Shown here: one piece after another, positions 26,384 through 33,842 of the stretch
How positions within the stretch are numbered: position 1 is the first letter of the stretch
Layout of the letters: each line of letters begins with the position of its first letter
NCBI RefSeq assembly: GCF_002160305.1
Contig: NZ_NFKI01000006.1
Span: 1-64,000 of the forward strand
From: Pseudoflavonifractor sp. An184
Lineage (GTDB): Bacteria > Bacillota > Clostridia > Oscillospirales > Oscillospiraceae
DNA: 64,000 nt
Direction of reading: 5' to 3'
The notes under the pieces: generated by a model
What the model was told of the DNA's origin: nothing
The model's input: the letters and a program-made list of their open reading frames with translations, nothing else
Database searches by the model: none
Translations under genes and position numbers: made by a program

Positions 26384-27766
26384 ATGACACAAAAGACCAA
26401 GGCGCGCATTGCGCTCACCGCCTTTCTGGCGGCCTGCCTGATCCCCTCGGCGGGGATGCTTCTGCTGCCCCAGGGGGAGGCGGCGGCCAACCAGACCCTG
26501 GCCCCCGCGCCCCGGCTCTTTCTGGAGGACGGCAGCTTCAACACCCAGGTGCTGGACGAGGTCACCGACTATGTGGCCGACCACTTCGCCTTCCGGCAGG
26601 AGATGATCACCGCCGGAGCCGCCCTGGACGCGGCGGTGTTCCACGTGTCGTCCGAGGAGGACGTGGTGCTGGGGCGGGAGGACTGGCTCTTCTACCGGGA
26701 GACCCTGGACGACTACCTGCACACCAACCCATTGAGCGAGCAGCAGCTCTTCGGGGCGGCCCGGACCCTGGCCCTGCTCCAGGAGTACGCCCAGAGCCGG
26801 GGGGCCCGGCTGTATGTCACCGTGGCCCCCAACAAGGCCTCCCTGTACCCGGAGTACCTGCCCCATGTGGGGACGCCTCTGGAGGGGGAGGACGACATCG
26901 ACCGGCTGATCCCCTATCTGGAGGGACAGGGGGTGTCCTACATCGACCTGTTTGCCCCCTTCCGGGAGACGGACGAGGTCCTCTACTACCACACCGACTC
27001 CCACTGGAACATGCGGGGGGCGGCCCTGGCCCACGATACCCTCATCGCCGGGCTGGGCAAGACCGACCAGGAGCCCTTCTTTGACGGCTCTTACCACCTG
27101 GGGGAGCCCCACTTGGGAGACCTCTATGAGATGGTTTTCCCCACCGGAATGAAAACGGAGGAGGACGCGGCCTACGACCGGGAATTTGCCTTCTCCTACG
27201 CCCGGCCCATCCGCAGCGCCGAGGACCAGTTCATTCAGACGGAGAACCCGGACCGGAGCGGGAACCTGCTCATGTTCCGGGACTCCTTCGGCAACCTGCT
27301 GCACCCCTATTTGGCGGACGCCTACGGCCAGGCCGCCTTCTCCCGGGCCATGCCCTATACCATGTCCCTGCTGGACCAGACCGGGGCGGACACGGTGCTC
27401 ATTGAGATCGTGGAGCGCAACCTGGACTGGTGGGCCACCCAGGCCCCCATTTTCCCGGCCCCGGAGCGGGTCCTGAACGGCGTGCCCCCCCAGGGGACGG
27501 CCCAGGCCCGGCTCACCGCCGCGGAGGACGGCCTGCTGGAGGGGTACACCCGGCTGGAGGGACGCCTTACCGGAGACGTGGACGGCGATTCCCCCATCTA
27601 TGTCCAGCTGGGGGATATGCTCTATGAGGCCAGCCCGGTGGGCGAGGCGGGGGAGGGGGTTCCCTTCACCCTGTACGTCCCGGCGGAGCAGGCCCAGGCG
27701 GACACGGAGATTTTGTATCAGTTTGAGGGACAGCTCTATACAACCGGAGCGGTTTCCCGGCAATAA
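26384..27766 (+). CDS. DHHW/AlgJ-AlgX-like secreted acetyltransferase partner
   Basis: A 460-aa protein with an N-terminal membrane anchor or signal (residues 8-30) and an extracytoplasmic SGNH-like domain. The motif YYHTDSHWNMRGA near residue 205 and LMFRDSFGNLLHPYLA near 305 are the catalytic Asp-His and Ser elements of the AlgJ/DHHW family; EIVERN and a C-terminal beta-rich region follow. In alginate systems AlgJ works with the MBOAT AlgI to O-acetylate polymer. GGAGGGGGA precedes the ATG, and the gene is tightly linked to the MBOAT gene. Confidence 0.85.
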   Translation: MTQKTKARIALTAFLAACLIPSAGMLLLPQGEAAANQTLAPAPRLFLEDGSFNTQVLDEVTDYVADHFAFRQEMITAGAALDAAVFHVSSEEDVVLGREDWLFYRETLDDYLHTNPLSEQQLFGAARTLALLQEYAQSRGARLYVTVAPNKASLYPEYLPHVGTPLEGEDDIDRLIPYLEGQGVSYIDLFAPFRETDEVLYYHTDSHWNMRGAALAHDTLIAGLGKTDQEPFFDGSYHLGEPHLGDLYEMVFPTGMKTEEDAAYDREFAFSYARPIRSAEDQFIQTENPDRSGNLLMFRDSFGNLLHPYLADAYGQAAFSRAMPYTMSLLDQTGADTVLIEIVERNLDWWATQAPIFPAPERVLNGVPPQGTAQARLTAAEDGLLEGYTRLEGRLTGDVDGDSPIYVQLGDMLYEASPVGEAGEGVPFTLYVPAEQAQADTEILYQFEGQLYTTGAVSRQ

Positions 27767-27797
27767 ACGACAAATTCAGAAAGGATTTGGATGTAAG

Positions 27798-28442
27798 ATG
27801 AAAAAGAGAACCATTGCCCTGCTCTTGGCTGCAACCCTGGCGGGCGGCCTCACCGCCTGCGGCGGGACCCCCTCTGATGCCTCCAGCGCCCAGGATGGAA
27901 GCGGCAGCCAGTCTGTCTCCTCCAGCCAGGAGGAGATCGCCTCGGTGGAGGACCGCTCCGCCGGCGGAGACGTGTCTGTGACCGCCCCCGAGGACAGCCC
28001 GGCCGGAGACAGCAGTTCCAGCGCCTCGGCAGGGGATGCCTCCACCCAGGACCAGGAGGACGCCTCCGCAAGTACAACCACCCAGACTCAGCAGTCCTCC
28101 GGACAGCCTGCGGTGACCCAGCCCTCGGTCCAGCAGCCTCAGACCCCCACGGTGACTGCGCCGGAGTCTGAGCCCGAACCCGATCCGGAACCCGCTTCGG
28201 AGCCCGCTTCGGAGCCCGCCGCCGACCCGGAGCCCGAGCCCGTGGCCGCCACGGCGGACGCCGCCCGGGCCTACATCGGACAGAGCGCCTCCAGCCTGAT
28301 TGCCGCCATCGGCTCCCCCATCAGCAGCTCCTATGCCCCCAGCTGCCTGGGCCCGGGGGAGGACGGGGAGCTGGTCTATGACGGCTTCACCGTGTACACC
28401 TACCGGGAGAACGGCGTGGAGACGGTGGAGGACGTGCTGTAA
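27798..28442 (+). CDS. Lipoprotein with low-complexity linker, unknown
   Basis: A 214-aa lipoprotein: signal peptide ending in LTACGG (lipobox Cys near residue 21), then about 130 residues of Ser, Gln, Thr, Asp, Pro and Glu, including PEPDPEPASEPASEP-like repeats, and a C-terminal domain of about 60 residues (ARAYIGQSASSLIAAIGSPI to YRENGVETVEDVL). That tail is the only likely globular part and recalls small SmpA-like lipoprotein domains, but no family was proven. AAAGGA lies 13 nt before the chosen ATG; an ATG-TAA lies in between at 27791. Confidence 0.7.
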   Translation: MKKRTIALLLAATLAGGLTACGGTPSDASSAQDGSGSQSVSSSQEEIASVEDRSAGGDVSVTAPEDSPAGDSSSSASAGDASTQDQEDASASTTTQTQQSSGQPAVTQPSVQQPQTPTVTAPESEPEPDPEPASEPASEPAADPEPEPVAATADAARAYIGQSASSLIAAIGSPISSSYAPSCLGPGEDGELVYDGFTVYTYRENGVETVEDVL

Positions 28443-28524
28443 GAGAAAACCTCTTGGCGGGAGTTCCGTCCGGTCCGGATGATCGTGGACCGGGCGGCAG
28501 CTTCCGAGATAGAAGGAGAGCGCT

Positions 28525-30243
28525 ATGCAGAAACGATGGACCGCTTTGATTTTGGCGGCGCTGATGCTGGTCACCACCTCCTGCGGCCGGACGGCCCAGC
28601 CCCAGGAGGACGTGTCCGGCTCCGCGCCCGACCCCTGGACCCCGCCGGCCAGCTCCTCCCAAGTGGAGGAGGAGCCGGAGCCTGTGAAGGAGCCCCCGGC
28701 CTGGGAGACGGGCCGCACGGTGGAGCACCTGCCGGACAACTACAACGGTCTGGAGCTGCCCATTCAGGGGGCCACCGGCTACACCTCGGTGGAGCTGCCC
28801 CTGTGGGCCGACCCGGCCGACCAGGAGGCCGCCGCCACGGCGGTGGAGGAGTGGGAGAAGGCCGAGGAGGAGCGAAAGCGGCTGGAGGAGGAACAGAAGC
28901 GCTTAGAGGAGGAGCGGGCCCGCGCAGAGGCGGAGGCCGCCGCTCAGGCTCAGGCGCAGGGGGAGACCAGTTCCCCCTCGGCCTCTTCCAGTGCGAGCGC
29001 CGCCCCGGCGGAGCAGACCACTCCGGCCCCCGACGCGTCCGGCGGCGGGGAGACTGCGCCGGCAGCGGGGGAGACGGAGACGGCGCAGTCCCAGGAGGGG
29101 ACAAGCTCCGCCCAGACGGGAACAGACCCGGCCCAGCCCGGAGAAACTCCGGCGGCGGAGACCCCCGCCGTCCAGGAGCCCGCCCCGGAGACTCCGGCCG
29201 ATACGCCGGACCCCTCCGGTTCTGCTGAGACTCCGGCCGCGGAGCCCCAGACCCCGGCGGAGACCGAGCCGGTGGAAGAGGAGGAGCCCCCCACCCTCAC
29301 CGACGGGGCCCTGGCCCTGGTGGCCTCCGGAACCCCCTTCACGGTGCTCCGGGAGGAGGGGGGCTGGTGGCAGGTGGCGGTGACCACAGACTACTTCACC
29401 GACGAGGAGCAGACCCAGACCCAGCGCGGGGAGATCACCGGCTGGCTGGAGCACAAGTACTGTCTGGTGAACCTGCCCGACGTGATCCCCTCCATCATCT
29501 ATGACGCCACCAACAGCTACTCCTCCCACTTCCGGTCCTGCGGCAAGGTCATCCCCGAGGTCACCGGCGAGGCCTTCTACCCCAGCAAGACCTACAACGA
29601 GCGGCTGGGCAAGATGGAGTTTATGATGCCGGTACTCTACTCCATGGCCTTCAAGCTGTGCGAGGCCCAGCAGAGCGCCCTGGCCGAGGGCAACAGCCTG
29701 ATCCTGTACGAGGGCTACCGCCCCCACGAGGTACAGACCAAGGTGCTCAACTCCCTGTCCGCCATGACCCGCACCGATCCGGAGGTGAAGGAGGCGGTAA
29801 CCGGGGCCCCCTGGCGGATCTCCTGGTTCATCTCCGGGGGCTACTCCAACCACCAGCGGGGCTACGCGGTGGATATGGGGCTGGCCAAGGTGAGCGAGAC
29901 CAAGGAGTACACCACCGGCGGGTACCGCTATGTGCGGGTGTGGAACTATGAGCGCTATGAGATGCCCACCCCCATCCACGAGCTCAGCCGGGCGGCGGCT
30001 ACCTACACCGCCCCGGTGACCATCAACTCCACCACCGCCTGGAAGAATGCGGAGATGACCCAGGCCATGGCCTCCAATAAGCCCGCCCTGGGGCTCCAGC
30101 GGTACTGCACCGGCGCGGAGCTCACCCCCCTGGCCTCGGAGTGGTGGCACTTCAACGACCTGTCCACCCGCAGCCAGGTGCTGGACAACCAAGGGATCGG
30201 GGATTTCCTCATCTCCAGCGTCCGAAGCGCCGCCCCCGCGTAA
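28525..30243 (+). CDS. Lipoprotein with M15 D-Ala-D-Ala peptidase domain
   Basis: A 572-aa lipoprotein (lipobox TTSC, Cys near residue 20). Residues about 110-150 form a charged EEERKRLEEEQKRLEEERAR coiled coil, followed by about 120 residues rich in Ala, Pro, Glu and Thr, and an SH3-like region near 255-310. The C-terminal 230 residues are an M15 zinc peptidase of the VanX/VanY type, with YEGYRPHEVQTKV, the SNHQRGYAVDMGL metal motif and the catalytic SEWWHFND. It probably trims D-Ala from peptidoglycan or cleaves D-Ala-D-Ala. A strong terminator follows. Confidence 0.87.
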   Translation: MQKRWTALILAALMLVTTSCGRTAQPQEDVSGSAPDPWTPPASSSQVEEEPEPVKEPPAWETGRTVEHLPDNYNGLELPIQGATGYTSVELPLWADPADQEAAATAVEEWEKAEEERKRLEEEQKRLEEERARAEAEAAAQAQAQGETSSPSASSSASAAPAEQTTPAPDASGGGETAPAAGETETAQSQEGTSSAQTGTDPAQPGETPAAETPAVQEPAPETPADTPDPSGSAETPAAEPQTPAETEPVEEEEPPTLTDGALALVASGTPFTVLREEGGWWQVAVTTDYFTDEEQTQTQRGEITGWLEHKYCLVNLPDVIPSIIYDATNSYSSHFRSCGKVIPEVTGEAFYPSKTYNERLGKMEFMMPVLYSMAFKLCEAQQSALAEGNSLILYEGYRPHEVQTKVLNSLSAMTRTDPEVKEAVTGAPWRISWFISGGYSNHQRGYAVDMGLAKVSETKEYTTGGYRYVRVWNYERYEMPTPIHELSRAAATYTAPVTINSTTAWKNAEMTQAMASNKPALGLQRYCTGAELTPLASEWWHFNDLSTRSQVLDNQGIGDFLISSVRSAAPA

Positions 30244-30262
30244 TACATCAATCAGCAGAACA

Positions 30263-30295
30263 AACCGGCCCGCCGAATCGGCGGGCCGGTTTTTG
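30263..30295 (+). terminator. Rho-independent terminator
   Basis: AACCGGCCCGCCGA and its complement form a GC-rich stem with a tiny loop, followed by TTTTTGTGTT. It closes the surface gene cluster and lies between convergent genes. Confidence 0.95.
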
Positions 30296-30303
30296 TGTTA
30301 AGC

Positions 30304-31029
30304 CTAATTCAAATTCAGAAGATATGCCTGATAGGGGGCGCGCAACCGGTACCCCAGCTTTTCCGCCAGGGCAACCGAGGGCAGATTGTGGGCGTCCCAG
30401 CTGGGGACGAGCCCCCGGTCCAGACAGTCCAGAATCAGCCGCGCCCCGCAGGAGAGGGCCAGCCCCTTCCGCCGCTGGCCGGGCCGGGTGTCGATCTCGA
30501 TCTCGACGCCTCCGTCACAGATGGTGTAGGAGGAGGCGCCGGCCACTGGGACACCCTCCAACAGGACAATTACCCCCAGCCCCCGGCGGACAAAGTCGTC
30601 CCCGTCCCGGAAGTTGCCGCACAGGTCCTTGGACCACGCCTGTCCCATGAGGACGGGGTAGTGCTGAGGCAGGATAGGGGAGAGGGCGTACCCCTCCGGC
30701 AGGGCGGCGGCGTACGCGGCCAGCCGCTCCCGGTCAAACGCCTCCGGCCCATCCATGGCATAGCGGGGAAAGGGAGACGCCTTTTCACCAAAAACAGACC
30801 GGAGCACAGGCTCCCAGTCCGGGGTGCGGGGGATCAGGATGGGGCGGTCGGCCTGGCGGGCCAGCTCCGGGTCGGGTCTCCCGGCCAGAAAACAGAAGTC
30901 CCCCACCGCGCACAGGGCGCTCTCCGGGGGCGTGCGCCCGTCGGTGACCACCGTGCCCATGTGGCCCTGGAGGCAGCTCCGCACCATGGTTTTCTTCCAA
31001 CCGGCGAACAGGGGGGCGGCGCTATCCAT
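30304..31029 (-). CDS. GNAT-family acetyltransferase
   Basis: A 241-aa soluble protein. The C-terminal half carries the GNAT fold: GVIVLLEGVPVAGASSYTIC, the acetyl-CoA loop TRPGQRRKGLALSCGARLIL near residue 180, and a final WDAHNLPSVALAEKLGY. This is the pattern of the GNAT_acetyltran (27-kDa) subgroup. The start at 31029 was chosen for its GGAGGGGG site; it overlaps the 3' end of the sensor kinase gene by 8 bp, so the gene is the third member of the VanR-VanS-like operon. The substrate is unknown. Confidence 0.8.
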   Translation of the reverse strand: MDSAAPLFAGWKKTMVRSCLQGHMGTVVTDGRTPPESALCAVGDFCFLAGRPDPELARQADRPILIPRTPDWEPVLRSVFGEKASPFPRYAMDGPEAFDRERLAAYAAALPEGYALSPILPQHYPVLMGQAWSKDLCGNFRDGDDFVRRGLGVIVLLEGVPVAGASSYTICDGGVEIEIDTRPGQRRKGLALSCGARLILDCLDRGLVPSWDAHNLPSVALAEKLGYRLRAPYQAYLLNLN

Positions 31030-32155
31030 GGAAATCCCCCTCCCGCCCCGCCTTGGGCAGGGTGACCTGGAACTCCACCTGGTTGTCCCAGCTCCGGGCG
31101 GAGATGGTCCCCCCGTGGAGCTCCACAATCTCCTTGGCGATGGCCAAGCCAAGGCCCGCGCCCCCCGTGCGGGTGGCGCGGGAGCTGTCCAGGCGGAAGA
31201 ACTGCTCAAAGATGCGCTCCAGCTTCTCCGGAGGGATGGTCCTCCCCTCATTATGGAAGCTGAGAACGATAGATGCGCCGGTCTCCGCTCCGGAGATCTG
31301 AACCTCCGTCCCCGGCGTGCTGTAATGGCAGGCGTTGCGCAGCAGGTTGTCAAACACCCGGGCCAGCTTGTCCGGGTCGCAGGGGTAGTCCATCCGTGGC
31401 GGCAGGTCCAGGGTGCAGGTGAGCTGCTCCTCCGCGAGCATGGGCTCAAACTCGCTGACCACCTGCTGGAGCATGCGGCTTAAATCCACCGTCTGCTTCT
31501 CCAACTCCAGGTGGCTCAGGTTGAAGCGGGTGATGTCGAAAAATTCGTTGATCAGGTCCTCCAGCCGCTCCGCCTTTTCTAAGGCGATGCCGGTGTACCG
31601 CGCCCGCAGCTCCGGGGAGATCTGGGGCTCGTCCCGCAGGAGGGTCAGATAGCCGATGACGCTGGTGAGGGGCGTTTTCAGGTCGTGGGCCAGATAGACC
31701 ACCAGATCGTTTTTCCGCTGTTCCGCCTCCCGGGCGGCCTGCTGGGCCCGGAGGGCCTCCTCCCGAGCCAGATTCAGCTGGTCCTCCACGCTCTTCATGG
31801 CGGGAGGGAGGCGGATGGGCTCCTCCGTCGGCTGGGAGAGCTGTCCGGAGGCCTCCACCAGTGCCTGGAGCTGCTGGTTGGGCCGGGCGATGAAGTAGTA
31901 GCTGATGACCACCCACCCCACCAGAATGACAAAGGCAAACACAAAGAAGTAATAGTCCCGCACCCAGTTGAGCAGATGGTAGAGGGGGTTGGTCTCGTAC
32001 CAGATCAGGCTGCGGCAGATAATAAAGCCCAGCACGCTGACCACCAGCACAATGGTCACCCAGGCCATCAGGGCAAGCAGATAGTAGCCCCAGGCCTGGA
32101 GGGTGGAGCGGCGGGAGCGCCTCTGGCCGCCGCCCATTTGTCTTTGCTTACTCAA
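31022..32155 (-). CDS. VanS-like sensor histidine kinase
   Basis: A 377-aa kinase with two membrane segments (about 22-50 and 68-90) around a short external loop of about 18 residues, a linker coiled coil, the phospho-acceptor motif YLAHDLKTPLTSVIGYL (His near 157), and a catalytic domain with DNLLRNACHYS, FHNEGRTI and GGAGLGLAIAKEI. The layout and motif wording are those of VanS-type kinases. The start is taken as the TTG overlapping the stop of the regulator gene; an ATG six codons later is an alternative. With so short a sensor loop the signal may lie in the membrane. Confidence 0.9.
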   Translation of the reverse strand: MSKQRQMGGGQRRSRRSTLQAWGYYLLALMAWVTIVLVVSVLGFIICRSLIWYETNPLYHLLNWVRDYYFFVFAFVILVGWVVISYYFIARPNQQLQALVEASGQLSQPTEEPIRLPPAMKSVEDQLNLAREEALRAQQAAREAEQRKNDLVVYLAHDLKTPLTSVIGYLTLLRDEPQISPELRARYTGIALEKAERLEDLINEFFDITRFNLSHLELEKQTVDLSRMLQQVVSEFEPMLAEEQLTCTLDLPPRMDYPCDPDKLARVFDNLLRNACHYSTPGTEVQISGAETGASIVLSFHNEGRTIPPEKLERIFEQFFRLDSSRATRTGGAGLGLAIAKEIVELHGGTISARSWDNQVEFQVTLPKAGREGDFHG

Positions 32156-32846
32156 TGGTATACCCCACCCCCCAAACGGTCTTGATGAATTTCGGCTTCC
32201 GGCTGGGCTCGTGCATCTTCTCCCGCAGCCGGGCGATGTGGCTCATCACGGTGTTGTTGCTCTCAAAGTACCGCTCCCCCCACACCGCCTCAAAGAGGGC
32301 CTCGCTGGACACCACCTGCCCCCGGTGCTGGCACAGGTACCAGAGGATGGAGAACTCCAACGGGGTGAGGGAGAGCTCCTCCCCAAAGAGGACGCACTTG
32401 TGGTTCACTTTGGAAATTTGAAGCCCCCGGAAGTCGTACTCCTGGGGTCCGCCCCCCTCGGCGGGGGCGGAGGGGTTGTAGCGGGTGTACCGCCGCAGCT
32501 GGGTTTTCACCCGGGCCACCAGCTCCAGGGGGTTGAAGGGCTTTGTGAGGTAGTCGTCAGCCCCCAGGGTCAGCCCCATGATCTTGTCCATGTCCTCCAC
32601 CTTGGCGGTGAGCATGAGAATGGGGAACAGGTGGTCCTCCCGGATCTTCTGGCACAGGGTGAACCCGTCCACGTCCGGGAGCATCACGTCCAGAATGGCC
32701 AGGTCCAGGTGGGTGCTCTCCACACAGGAGAGGGCCTCCTTTCCGGTATAGAACTTGTGGACGGTGTAGCCCTCGTTTTTCAGGCAGATCTCCACCAGGT
32801 CGGCGATGGCCGCCTCGTCGTCTACCACTAAAATGTCGGTGCTCAT
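32148..32846 (-). CDS. VanR-like response regulator (OmpR family)
   Basis: A 232-aa two-domain regulator. The receiver has the acidic pair VVDDE, the phospho-acceptor Asp in LAILDVMLPDVDG near residue 51, and the KPF Lys near 101. The C-terminal winged helix ends WGERYFESNNTVMSHIARLREK and KTVWGVGYTIE. The ATG at 32846 has GGGAGG 8 nt upstream. An extended -10 (TGGTACAAT on the minus strand, around 32876-32884) lies just upstream. It overlaps the kinase gene by 8 bp. No vanHAX-type resistance genes are present nearby. Confidence 0.92.
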   Translation of the reverse strand: MSTDILVVDDEAAIADLVEICLKNEGYTVHKFYTGKEALSCVESTHLDLAILDVMLPDVDGFTLCQKIREDHLFPILMLTAKVEDMDKIMGLTLGADDYLTKPFNPLELVARVKTQLRRYTRYNPSAPAEGGGPQEYDFRGLQISKVNHKCVLFGEELSLTPLEFSILWYLCQHRGQVVSSEALFEAVWGERYFESNNTVMSHIARLREKMHEPSRKPKFIKTVWGVGYTIE

Positions 32847-32950
32847 GGAAGAAACCTCCCTTTCGGTTCCGTCCCATTGTACCATAGATTTTCAGGGGAG
32901 GGAAGCGGCGGGGGCGGGGGAGAAATCTTAAATTTCATGGGTGTTTGAAA

Positions 32951-33070
32951 CCTTTGGTCCCAGTTCTGCAATATGATATGTTCGGCACCCAGGTGGAACT
33001 GGAGGAGATCCACGCCATCTTGGATTCTCTGGAGCTGTCTCAGATGACCGGTGGTTTTACGGGAAATTGA
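32951..33070 (+). pseudogene. Possible 3' remnant of a lost gene
   Basis: A plus-strand frame of about 39 codons ending in TGA at 33068-33070 reads like the C-terminus of a real protein (QYDMFGTQVELEEIHAILDS and LELSQMTGG near the end), with codon use like core genes. It has no ribosome binding site and no conserved N-terminus. It may be what is left after repeat copy E arrived at 33.08 kb. The parent family was not recognised. Confidence 0.3.
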
Positions 33071-33079
33071 GGTTTGGGC

Positions 33080-33740
33080 GTTTTACGGACCCTCATCCGC
33101 CCCAGTGTGCGCACTGGGGCACCTTCCCCTAAAGGGGAAGGCTTTCGGGCGGCTGATAGCCGCCCCTACGAATAGGGGAGAGCGGTCCCAAAATCGGGCG
33201 GGCGGCCCAGGTGTGCCGCCCCTACGGGTGGAACGGTTTTCCCACAGTGGGCGACCGCAAGGGTCTCCCCTACGGCGTTTCTATGCGGCGATTCAGAACG
33301 GCGCGTCCAGGAGGCCGCGCCCTACAAAGGGAGAATCCCTCCAGAGCGGGCGGGTGAGGACACCCGCCCCTACGGCGGATGCGGAAGCGTCCTGTCCTTT
33401 CGTAGGGGCCGGACACTGGCCGGCCCGCCGATCACGGACCAGCAAACACCTGCTCGGCAAAGCCAGGCGCAGATGTAGAACCACACCAGCAGCAATTTTT
33501 GCAACCCCAGGGCCCAGTGGCCCGGGAGGAATCGCGGAGGTCACTCAGATTTTGCGCGCCGGAAATTCTCCTGAGACTGTCAAGTACGCGTCCCCCGTAA
33601 TGGGGTCCGGGGAAAGGCGACTATGAGCACGAAGTGCTCATCGGAGCCGTCCCCGGTGGCGTTTTGGTTACTTTGCCGCCATGGGCAAAGTAACTCGCCG
33701 CCCGCAGGCGGCGAAACTCCCCTGCGAACGAAACAAGGGC
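33080..33740 (-). repeat. Hairpin-rich intergenic repeat, copy E (reverse), with palindrome array
   Basis: A 770-bp gap with no supported gene. 33145-33430 is a run of palindromic units each bordered by CCTACG or CGTAGGGG (about 33150-33172, 33208-33226, 33249-33274, 33302-33326, 33350-33376, 33400-33428), with unlike arm sequences. 33494-33725 is the reverse repeat core, with hairpin ATGAGCAC/GTGCTCAT at 33623-33641 and an 11-bp stem at 33667-33677/33684-33694. It closely matches copy B. Confidence 0.8.
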
Positions 33741-33794
33741 GGCGGAGATGCGAAAAGACGAGGCAGGGGCAAAATCCCCTGAAAAATAAAACAA

Positions 33795-33830
33795 AAAGAC
33801 GGAGCGCCGCAGCGCTCCGTCTTTCACAAT
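33795..33830. terminator. Terminator of the phosphofructokinase gene
   Basis: AAAGACGGAGCGC and its complement form a 13-bp stem with a 4-nt loop, flanked by A and T tracts on both sides. It lies about 15 bp past the minus-strand pfp stop and can act in both directions. Confidence 0.9.
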
Positions 33831-33842
33831 ATGAGGAAATGA

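Noticed and set aside
28525-32846. Vancomycin-resistance cluster
   Set aside because: VanR, VanS and an M15 peptidase are present in kind, but there is no VanH dehydrogenase and no D-Ala-D-Lac or D-Ala-D-Ser ligase; the only ligase, at 5.3 kb, reads as an ordinary Ddl next to murF.
33145-33430. Regularly spaced repeats like a CRISPR array
   Set aside because: The units are palindromes with constant borders and variable self-complementary centres; spacing is uneven, there are no unique spacers between identical repeats, and no cas genes are near.
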